Source: Desulfurococcaceae archaeon
GTDB taxonomy: Archaea > Thermoproteota > Thermoprotei_A > Sulfolobales > Desulfurococcaceae
Direction of reading: 5' to 3'
DNA length: 5,571 nucleotides
Assembly (NCBI GenBank): GCA_020832865.1
Contig: JAJHRJ010000034.1
Location: 1 to 5,571, forward strand
The translations under genes were made by a program, and so were the position numbers. The notes beneath the pieces were generated by a model. That model was not told the DNA's origin and did no database searches. It saw nothing but the letters and a program-made list of their open reading frames with translations. This document shows, in pieces, positions 1-5,358 of the stretch (its first letter is position 1; the number at the start of each line of letters is the position of its first letter).

Positions 1-368
1 TCTTCTCTCTCAACTCTGAAAGTCGGCTGCCTTGTAATAGCGAGCTCTTTTTCGCTTACACACGCAACTGATCTTAATACCTCCTCGAAAACACCAATGT
101 AACCCCTGAGATTCTTAAATCTCGGATCCTCTTGAACCAGGTGAAGTACTTCATCAATGTGACAGGCCAGCGTAGATATCTCTTTTGAGAGGCTTGGGTG
201 ACCTAGTACTCTTCTAAAAGAGTTAACTACACATGCAGAGTCTCCTAAGCACTGGTCCTCTAACTCGTAGATCAGTGATGAGAACTTCACAAGGTACGTG
301 TCTATGCTTCTAGCGTACTTAAGCTCAGATGCCAGTATTCTAGCCTTCTCCTCAAGCCAGTGCTCCAC
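1..368 (-). CDS. Unrecognised alpha-helical protein, N-terminal part (runs off the left edge)
   Basis: I do not recognise this protein. An open frame starts with GTG at 366-368, preceded by a GAGGGGTG ribosome site at 376-383 with a 7-nt spacer, and stays open to the window edge for 122 codons. An in-frame TGA lies seven codons upstream of the GTG and no other start codon lies between, so the start is firm. It begins VEHWLEEKARILASELKY, is rich in Glu, Leu, Lys and Arg, and looks almost entirely helical, with no signal peptide or membrane segment. Four cysteines (C40, C46, C69, C103) stand out for an archaeal cytosolic protein; they could form disulfides or hold metal, but no known zinc motif is visible. 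It lies 69 bp downstream of the potassium transporter on the same strand and could share its transcript. It does not resemble the TrkA partner: there is no Rossmann GxGxxG. Confidence 0.8.
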   Translation of the reverse strand, partial: MEHWLEEKARILASELKYARSIDTYLVKFSSLIYELEDQCLGDSACVVNSFRRVLGHPSLSKEISTLACHIDEVLHLVQEDPRFKNLRGYIGVFEEVLRSVACVSEKELAITRQPTFRVERE

Positions 369-408
369 GATATAACACCCCTCTAATCAATAATACTCTT
401 TAAAAGCA

Positions 409-449
409 CTAATTAAGAGTAGACACTAAACGCTACTCTACTTAATTAG
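409..449 (-). terminator. Imperfect inverted repeat overlapping the end of the transporter gene
   Basis: CTAATTAAGAGTAG at 409-422 is mirrored by CTACTCTACTTAATTAG at 433-449. The arms pair throughout except for a 3-nt bulge in the right arm, and the loop is 10 nt. The right arm contains the TAG stop of the transporter (438-440). The stem is A/T-rich and has no long U-run after it, so it is not a classic terminator. It could be a 3'-end stability or processing hairpin, or a weak barrier between the transporter and the downstream gene at 1-368. Confidence 0.35.
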
Positions 450-1892
450 AGCTGAGTACTTCTTGTAGAATACTACTCCAATTAGTGTTAATAGTGGAGT
501 GTACTCTAATCTACCAAGATACATTAACACCATTAGTACTACTTTAACGAGTAATGGTGCCTGGGGGCTTGTTATACCAATAGATAAGCCAACAGCGCTC
601 GCGGCGGAAGTTGCCTCAAAGAGCGCGTCAAGTAAATCCACGCTGGATAATACTACTCTAATGAGGACAGCACCCGTGAAGACGAAGATAAAGTGAAGTA
701 TTATTAAGAGCAGGTTATTAAATACTTCTCTCTCCTCGAGTGTAATTCCACTTAGCTTTGCCTGTGGATAATAAATCCCACCACTAATAAATCCAACTAT
801 ATAAGACTTCACTGCTTTTAATAGAACAATTAATCTCACAACTTTAATACCACCAACTGTCGCAAAGCTCATTGATCCAATAAACATGAATACCACAACT
901 AGTGTTTTCACGTCAACTGGGAGATCGCACAATAAGCCTATGCTAAAACCCGTTGTGGTAAAGCCTGATAGCGTGTTAAAAGAGCCCTTTATTAGCGCGT
1001 CAACTAGTGACCAGTTAACTCTTGGAAGCATTAATACGAGTGGAGTAATTATCGCTATTAAAGTGAGATATATGTATGCTCTAAACTCCTCATTGAGCCA
1101 TGCGCGCTTAAACTCTCCAGTTACAAGGAGATTTAGAACAGTGAAGCTAACACCACCTAGGAACATTAACACGGATATGGGGTAAATACTTAGCGGAGCA
1201 TACTCGTATACTCTCTGGTAATTGGCATCATAATTACTCATACCACCAGTCGCAATAGCGGTCATCGTGTGTACTACTGCGTCGAGAATACTCATACCTG
1301 TAACTACACACGCTAATATACCAACAATAGTCACTGCAACGTATAGCTGGAAAATCCTAATAGCTGTTCTTCTAAGAGATATGAGAATTCTAACAGGTCT
1401 CTCTAAACTATAAAGTATGTGGCTAAATCTCCACATAAAAGGCATTAAAACAGCCGCGAAAACTATTATGCCGAGCTCTCCAATCCACTGCATAAAAGCC
1501 CTCCAGATTAGCACACTTGGACTCAGCCTCTCAAGGCCTACTAGAACTGTAAGGCCTGTACCCGTAAAGCCAGATATTGACTCAAAGACCCCGTCTACTA
1601 GTGGTATACCTAGGTGTATTGATAGTGGTATTGAGAGTAGTATTGGTATAAGTAGCCATGTGAGTGAGAAAGCGAGTAAAGACTCAAAGAGCCCTATTTC
1701 TACAATCCTAGTTGACACCACGTACTTATAAGTCAAGTAGCCAATGAGAGAGTAAAATAAGCCAAAAGCAGCGAAAACAGTGTTCAAGTGACCAGTGCTT
1801 AGAACGTCAATAAGAGATGTAAGTGCCATTACTAATCCCAGTGGAAATATAAGTATAAGAGCGAGACCTACTACCACATGGACTCTAATCAC
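438..1892 (-). CDS. trkH: Trk/Ktr-type potassium uptake channel subunit (TrkH family)
   Basis: Integral membrane subunit that conducts K+ into the cell, normally gated by a cytosolic TrkA/KtrA subunit; no such partner is encoded here. With the GTG start at 1890-1892 it is 484 residues, the usual family length. It shows the four M1-P-M2 repeats: pore loops SGFTGTGLT (about 107-115), ATGGMSN (214-220), SGFTTTGFS (309-317) and ASAVGLS (431-437), each with the filter glycine. Helix signatures also fit: MQWIGELGII, MFLGGVSF, FIGSMSFATVGGIKVVR and MYLGRLEYTPLL. The last differs from the common GRLGPLT form. The frame stays open to 2033, but that extension would add 47 poorly hydrophobic residues and run antisense into the Sm-protein gene. 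The GTG at 1892 has AGGTG 7 nt upstream and directly precedes the first membrane helix, so I prefer it. The C-terminus is short, with no fused RCK domain. Confidence 0.93.
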   Translation of the reverse strand: MIRVHVVVGLALILIFPLGLVMALTSLIDVLSTGHLNTVFAAFGLFYSLIGYLTYKYVVSTRIVEIGLFESLLAFSLTWLLIPILLSIPLSIHLGIPLVDGVFESISGFTGTGLTVLVGLERLSPSVLIWRAFMQWIGELGIIVFAAVLMPFMWRFSHILYSLERPVRILISLRRTAIRIFQLYVAVTIVGILACVVTGMSILDAVVHTMTAIATGGMSNYDANYQRVYEYAPLSIYPISVLMFLGGVSFTVLNLLVTGEFKRAWLNEEFRAYIYLTLIAIITPLVLMLPRVNWSLVDALIKGSFNTLSGFTTTGFSIGLLCDLPVDVKTLVVVFMFIGSMSFATVGGIKVVRLIVLLKAVKSYIVGFISGGIYYPQAKLSGITLEEREVFNNLLLIILHFIFVFTGAVLIRVVLSSVDLLDALFEATSAASAVGLSIGITSPQAPLLVKVVLMVLMYLGRLEYTPLLTLIGVVFYKKYSALIK

Positions 1893-1929
1893 ACGTAAAC
1901 ACCTAGATGGAGTCAAAGAACCTAAAAGC

Positions 1930-1940
1930 TTATATATAAA
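1930..1940. promoter_or_regulatory. Shared, symmetrical TATA element between the transporter and Sm-protein genes
   Basis: TTATATATAA at 1930-1939 is its own reverse complement, so it can serve as a TATA box in both directions. Transcription starts about 25 nt away would fall near 1910 for the transporter and near 1960 for the Sm gene, in each case just before the ribosome site (1900-1904 on the minus strand, 1981-1986 on the plus strand). On the plus-strand side it is preceded by AAAAGC, a reasonable purine-rich TFB recognition element. A second A/T-rich stretch, TAAATATTTATA at 1944-1955, is an alternative box. These positions are inferred from sequence only. Confidence 0.5.
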
Positions 1941-1976
1941 CCCTAAATATTTATAGGAGTAGTGTATACTAGGGTT
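1939..1976. promoter_or_regulatory. Inverted repeat AACCCTA / TAGGGTT, possible operator
   Basis: AACCCTA at 1939-1945 and TAGGGTT at 1970-1976 are perfect inverted copies, separated by 24 nt and with centres 31 nt apart, close to three helical turns. They flank the predicted start of the Sm-gene transcript and lie just beyond the TATA element, where archaeal repressors often bind. With only 7 bp per arm, chance remains possible. Confidence 0.25.
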
Positions 1977-1993
1977 ATGTAGGGGTCTGCTAC

Positions 1994-2278
1994 TTGGCTC
2001 CAATGCAGTACAATCAGAAGCCGCAGAGTCCACTAAAAATACTAAAGAGCTCAGAGGGGAACATAGTACTAGTGAGAACTAAAGGCGGATTCGAGTACAT
2101 GGGGATACTAGAACTAGTAGACCCAGTTATGAACGTAGTGTTAAAGAACTGCTTAGAGTTCAATGAAGGTAAGCCCACTCTGCGACTCGGCAAAGTAGTA
2201 ATACGGGGTAGCAACATTGAATTTATAAGTATAGACTACGGGAGAGTCGCCCCAGAAGAAGTTAAAGTGAAATTCTAA
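1994..2278 (+). CDS. Sm-like archaeal RNA-binding protein (SmAP/LSm)
   Basis: A 94-residue Sm-fold protein; family members form ring oligomers, usually heptamers, that bind U-rich single-stranded RNA. The Sm1 motif spans about residues 22-55 (NIVLVRTKGG, then GILELVDPVMNVVLKN) and the Sm2 motif is VVIRGSNIEFISI at 68-80. D43, N47 and the R71-G72 pair sit at the expected uridine-pocket positions, but the stacking histidine of the common D-x-H-M-N form is replaced by V45. This, with the GSNI and IDYG segments, suggests the SmAP2-like crenarchaeal paralogue rather than SmAP1; that subtype assignment comes from memory of the family and is tentative. The TTG at 1994 is chosen because AGGGGT at 1981-1986 lies exactly 7 nt upstream; the ATG at 2003 would leave a 16-nt spacer. 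It is transcribed divergently from the transporter and converges on the UPF0282 gene. Confidence 0.93.
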   Translation: MAPMQYNQKPQSPLKILKSSEGNIVLVRTKGGFEYMGILELVDPVMNVVLKNCLEFNEGKPTLRLGKVVIRGSNIEFISIDYGRVAPEEVKVKF

Positions 2279-2328
2279 GCTGAATACTAACTATACACCA
2301 ATAATTATGGGTCAACGAGAGATAAGTC

Positions 2329-2378
2329 CACGGAGTCTTAACATAGTCATTAGTGTAAATTGCCCTTTAAGCTCCGTG
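2329..2378. terminator. Inverted repeat between convergent Sm-protein and UPF0282 genes
   Basis: CACGGAGTCTTAA at 2329-2341 pairs with TTAAGCTCCGTG at 2367-2378, leaving a single unpaired base in the left arm and a 25-nt loop. The right arm contains the TAA stop of the minus-strand gene (2367-2369). It sits exactly where two convergent transcripts meet and reads the same on both strands, so it may mark 3' ends for both. No strong poly-U run follows on either side, so the role is inferred from position and pairing. Confidence 0.4.
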
Positions 2379-3239
2379 AGAATACTCAGCTTGCCATAGC
2401 TCGTTCCTGTAGGCTTCTAGTTGCCTAATCTCCTCACCCATAAACTCAGCTGCTGTTAACACCTTGACGTCTTCTCTAATACTTCTCAGTACGTTGAAGT
2501 ACTTGTTGTAGTCTCTATCTCTCAATATGTGGTGGTCTAGTATTAGAGTGAGATTACTCTTAGAGCTCTTAATAAGCCTTGCAAGGTTTTCAATAATATT
2601 CGTATTACTCCCTCGCTTAATGTAAGTTGGCGGCCCACTAATTATTAGAACATCGTGTGGTATTTCTACTAGGTAGTTGAGTGTGTACTTGCATATAGCC
2701 CCCTGCGTGTCACTAGCGTGTGTTAGTATAAATCCGTTCTCAATAACTGTTACAGATAAAACATATCCGAGTTTACTATTACAGTCACCGTGTGGTAATG
2801 GGTGAGAAAAGACTAGTTTTACTCCACCAAGGTCGATTGTCTTCCCGTCAGCAAATACTACTTGCTTAGCTAGTGATTCAATCCTCATTTTCCTAAATAA
2901 CACGTGAGCTCTAATTTTCTGGCTGGGATTAATATCAACATACATGTTTTTAGCATAGATCACTTTTCCCTCATAGTGAACCTGCTCCCCGGCCCTATAC
3001 AAGTAGTGATCTCTGTGGTAGTGTGTAATTATAACGTAGTCTACTCTACTTAGAGCCCTGTATATCCTGTTAAGAGCCTCTCTCAGCGCCTGGATCTCAA
3101 GGCTGTGAGGAGGCATATTATACCTCCTCGGAGCCAGCGCCGCGCCTGGATCTATGAGGAGAGACCCCGCAGAAGTCTCTATAAGCGTAGCCATACTCCT
3201 AACCCCCATGCTGTCAAATGCGAGTAGCTTTACATTCAA
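2367..3239 (-). CDS. UPF0282 family metallo-beta-lactamase-fold hydrolase
   Basis: A 290-residue predicted metal-dependent hydrolase of the archaeal UPF0282 group (COG2248), close to family length. The metal-binding signature THYHRDHY is at 72-79 (H73, H75, D77, H78). Further conserved blocks are MGVRSMAT (11-18), LIDPGAAL (28-35), SHPLPHG (145-151, H150), THASDTQG (173-180, D177) and LILDHHILRD (232-241, H236/H237), the last being characteristic of the family. The substrate is unknown; nuclease or phosphodiester hydrolysis is guessed from relatives only. There is no signal peptide, so it should be cytosolic. The start is TTG at 3237-3239 with AGGGGT 7 nt upstream (3247-3252); family members begin a similar distance before GVRSMAT. 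A nearer AGGTG is only 2 nt from the TTG and probably too close. It is transcribed divergently from nucS and ends in an inverted repeat. Confidence 0.9.
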   Translation of the reverse strand: MNVKLLAFDSMGVRSMATLIETSAGSLLIDPGAALAPRRYNMPPHSLEIQALREALNRIYRALSRVDYVIITHYHRDHYLYRAGEQVHYEGKVIYAKNMYVDINPSQKIRAHVLFRKMRIESLAKQVVFADGKTIDLGGVKLVFSHPLPHGDCNSKLGYVLSVTVIENGFILTHASDTQGAICKYTLNYLVEIPHDVLIISGPPTYIKRGSNTNIIENLARLIKSSKSNLTLILDHHILRDRDYNKYFNVLRSIREDVKVLTAAEFMGEEIRQLEAYRNELWQAEYSHGA

Positions 3240-3282
3240 CGCACCTACCCCTAGCTCGCAAGTACTAGCTTACAGTGAGCGC

Positions 3283-3322
3283 TGTATTCTCTAAATGACA
3301 CAGAGTATTAATAGTTTATAGT
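3283..3322. promoter_or_regulatory. Candidate divergent promoters for UPF0282 and nucS
   Basis: The 144-bp intergenic region 3240-3383 holds an A/T-rich patch, TATTAATAGTTTATAG at 3306-3321. On the plus strand TTTATAG would place a nucS start near 3343. On the minus strand CTATAAACT would place a UPF0282 start near 3290; CATTTAGAGA (complement of about 3288-3297) is another minus-strand candidate. TTAATATA near 3356-3363 is too close to nucS to leave its ribosome site in the transcript. None is strong and all are positional guesses. Confidence 0.25.
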
Positions 3323-3383
3323 CAGAGAGCAATTAGTGAGATTTGGGCTCTTATCTTAATATACTTCTATGGGGGTGTTGTAA

Positions 3384-4163
3384 GTGACTCTGAGGACTTA
3401 TAGTGGACTAGGTCTAGAAAGCCTAGTGGAGACTTTGAAGTCTGCTGTGAATAGGAGAGAGCTGATAGTTGTTTTCGGCGAGTGTAGAGTTGACTACGAG
3501 GGCCGCGCTGCAAGTAGACTTGAACTAGGTGAGAGAGTTGTTATTATTAAACAAGATGGCGCAGTACTAGTACACAGGCCTCAGGGCTACTCACCTGTTA
3601 ATTGGCAACCGTCAACATCGGTAATTGAGGTGACTTTTAAGCCGAATATAGGACTAGTTGTACACGCTGTTAGAGATAAGCCACGCGAGTACCTTACAGT
3701 AGTGTTTACTCGAGTAGACCTCGTCGCTGTAGGAGAATACACTGATCAAGCCGAGTTCACAATGTACCTTGAAGAGAGAGATATGCGCGACATACTAGTA
3801 GAAAACCCTTGGATTATTGAAGACGGGTTGAGAGTACTAGAGGTAGAGAAGCCTATTGGAGACGGCTACGTGGATATATATGGAGTAGACAAGTCTAGTA
3901 GACACGTACTAGTAGAGCTCAAGAGAATAACCGCTACTCGCGAAGCTGCGCTTCAATTATACAAGTACGTAGAGGACTACAAGAGAGAGCACAGAGAGAC
4001 GCCGAGAGGAATACTAGTTGCACCGTCATTTGCACCAACAGCCCTAGAGACACTGACAAGACTAGGGTTAGAGTACAGGTATGTTGACTTAAAGAAGCTG
4101 TGGGAACTCTACAAGAAGAAGACTACTAAGAAGACAACTCTACACGAGTTCCTCAAGAAGTGA
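3384..4163 (+). CDS. nucS: Endonuclease NucS (EndoMS-type, mismatch / branched DNA)
   Basis: A 259-residue nuclease that, in studied archaeal relatives, cuts mismatched or branched/flap DNA and works with the PCNA clamp. The N-terminal DNA-binding half has the family hallmarks FGECRVDYEGRA (31-42), LGERVVIIKQDGAVLVH (48-64) and RPQGYSPVNWQP (65-76). The C-terminal RecB-like catalytic half has E140 in VENPWIIEDGL, D164 in GYVDIYG, and E178/K180 in VELKR, followed by ALQLYKYVEDYKRE (189-202), so all expected catalytic residues are present. The tail is lysine-rich (KKKTTKKTT) and ends with TTLHEFL, a PCNA-interacting (PIP-like) motif in which lysine (K250) replaces the usual leading glutamine. 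The GTG start at 3384 has GGGGGTG at 3371-3377, 6 nt upstream. It heads a tightly packed cluster; the next gene begins 4 nt after its stop. Confidence 0.95.
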   Translation: MTLRTYSGLGLESLVETLKSAVNRRELIVVFGECRVDYEGRAASRLELGERVVIIKQDGAVLVHRPQGYSPVNWQPSTSVIEVTFKPNIGLVVHAVRDKPREYLTVVFTRVDLVAVGEYTDQAEFTMYLEERDMRDILVENPWIIEDGLRVLEVEKPIGDGYVDIYGVDKSSRHVLVELKRITATREAALQLYKYVEDYKREHRETPRGILVAPSFAPTALETLTRLGLEYRYVDLKKLWELYKKKTTKKTTLHEFLKK

Positions 4164-4167
4164 GATC

Positions 4168-4704
4168 TTGGAGTATCTCGTCACAGCTGAGTCCTACGAT
4201 AACCTCTACAGAGAAGAGCAGTACGCTAAGTACAAGTGCCTCCTGGATGTAGTTGAAACACTAGAGGGTTTAGTACTCGACGCTGGGTGTGGTACGGGAT
4301 TACTCTACGAGTACTTAGATAAAACCGGGACTACTGGGAATTTAAAATACATTTGCCTAGACCCATCACGCGAAATGCTAATGAGAGCTAAGATGAAATT
4401 GAGATCGCCACTAGTACTGCTCATTGAAGGCTATGCAGAAGAAATCCCTACTAGAAGTAGCGTCTTCGACTACGTGGTCTCTGTGTCTACGTGGGGTGCT
4501 ATAACCGATAAGAAAAAAGCCCTCAGTGAGTTTAAGAGAGTTGCTAAACCTAGTGGTGTTGTAGTGGTAACAGGTTATCCTAAAACCTACACAGTTAAAC
4601 CAACAGACCTAGATAACGAGTTCACAGAGCTTACGCAGTGCATTGATTACTTCTATACAACTAGAGTTAAGAGAGAAGTAATGAGTAGTAGGAGAGGTAG
4701 TTAG
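4168..4704 (+). CDS. Class I SAM-dependent methyltransferase, substrate unknown
   Basis: A compact 178-residue Rossmann-fold methyltransferase. SAM-binding motif I is VLDAGCGTG at 36-44; the acidic residue of motif II is D65 in YICLDPS; FDYVVSVSTW at 100-109 corresponds to motif IV; and LSEFKRVAKPSGVVVVTGY at about 119-137 forms the following helix and strand. The start region SYDNLYREEQYAKY resembles the N-terminal SAM-capping segment of small archaeal methyltransferases of this type. I see no target-recognition domain, so RNA, protein or a small molecule are all possible. The TTG start at 4168 is 4 nt after the nucS stop, and a weak GTGAG ribosome site overlaps that stop, pointing to translational coupling. 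The protein is short for the class but lacks no core motif. The basic end KREVMSSRRGS may be disordered. Confidence 0.85.
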   Translation: MEYLVTAESYDNLYREEQYAKYKCLLDVVETLEGLVLDAGCGTGLLYEYLDKTGTTGNLKYICLDPSREMLMRAKMKLRSPLVLLIEGYAEEIPTRSSVFDYVVSVSTWGAITDKKKALSEFKRVAKPSGVVVVTGYPKTYTVKPTDLDNEFTELTQCIDYFYTTRVKREVMSSRRGS

Positions 4705-4718
4705 TAAAGGTAAGACAC

Positions 4719-5345
4719 GTGAATTACGTAGTAATAGTTGAGCACTTAGAAGCAGAGCTGTCACCATGGCTACTACTTGAATACAGACACGTATCGCGTA
4801 TTCACGGAAGAGATCACACGTGGTTTACCAACGTCGCCGCTAGGTATCACAGAATAATTGAAATTTACGGTAGAGTATTCGAGGAGAGCGTTATTGATCT
4901 ACTAGTAAGTGGAGCGCTGAATCCGCATGAGACAATAATACTTGACCCTCAAGCACCACGTAAATTAAAGTACAGTGATTTAGCCACAGTCAAGTACATT
5001 ATTATTGGAGGTATACTCGGAGATCACCCGCCACGAGGTAGAACTAAGACTCTCCTAACTAGTAGGGCCCCAAATAGTGTTAAAGCATTTAATATTGGTG
5101 AGGGGCAGTACAGCATAGACGGCGCAGCCTACTATGTGAAATACCTGCTTGATCACAAGAGCGAGGAGGGCTTCCAGTATGTTGATGGAGTCACAGTGGA
5201 GACAGAACATGGATACATATTCTTACCTTACAGATACCCACTCGTTAATGGAAAGCCGCTACTAGCAGATGGCTTAGAGTACTACTTAAAACACCGTAAA
5301 CTCAGAGAGGATATTTGGAGAGAAATACACTACTCTAATCAATAA
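4719..5345 (+). CDS. SPOUT-fold methyltransferase of the Sfm1 / COG2428 family
   Basis: A 208-residue archaeal homologue of yeast Sfm1, a SPOUT-class enzyme that monomethylates an arginine of ribosomal protein Rps3 (uS3). Family landmarks in order are VVIVEHLEAELSPWLLLEY (4-22), IILDPQAPRKL (73-83), the signature IIIGGILGDHPPRGRTK (94-110) forming the SAM-binding knot, GEGQYSIDGAAYYVKYLL (127-144), and the C-terminal block PYRYPLVNGKPLLADGLEYYL (170-190). Residues of the GDHPPR loop are intact, so it should be active. Whether the archaeal enzyme also modifies uS3, another protein or RNA is not shown by the sequence. The start is GTG at 4719, with AAGGT at 4707-4711 giving a 7-nt spacer. It follows the class I methyltransferase by 14 bp and is probably the last gene of the nucS transcript; it converges on the HAD gene. 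Confidence 0.9.
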   Translation: MNYVVIVEHLEAELSPWLLLEYRHVSRIHGRDHTWFTNVAARYHRIIEIYGRVFEESVIDLLVSGALNPHETIILDPQAPRKLKYSDLATVKYIIIGGILGDHPPRGRTKTLLTSRAPNSVKAFNIGEGQYSIDGAAYYVKYLLDHKSEEGFQYVDGVTVETEHGYIFLPYRYPLVNGKPLLADGLEYYLKHRKLREDIWREIHYSNQ

Positions 5346-5358
5346 CTACGCTGAGAAA

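Noticed and set aside
274..281. GTGATGA resembling a box C of an archaeal C/D guide RNA
   Set aside because: It lies inside the left-edge coding region and no box D (CTGA) or inner boxes occur at a suitable distance.
499..1731. Plus-strand open frames inside the transporter gene
   Set aside because: They are shadows of the minus-strand coding sequence, with no ribosome sites and no recognisable protein features.
1893..2033. 47-residue N-terminal extension of the transporter reading frame
   Set aside because: It runs antisense through the Sm-gene promoter and start, lacks the hydrophobic character of the family, and would ignore the GTG at 1892 with its well-spaced AGGTG site.
2014..2217. 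Minus-strand open frame of 67 codons opposite the Sm gene
   Set aside because: It lies wholly within the convincing Sm coding sequence and encodes nothing recognisable.
3272..3285. ACAGTGAGCGCTGT as a possible palindromic operator upstream of the UPF0282 gene
   Set aside because: Only the outer four bases and two inner positions are symmetrical, which is too weak to support.
380..5345. 13-nt exact repeat CTCTAATCAATAA at about 381-393 and 5333-5345
   Set aside because: One lies in a 5' leader and the other at the end of a gene on the other strand; a match of this length in A/T-rich DNA is close to chance expectation in a window of this size.
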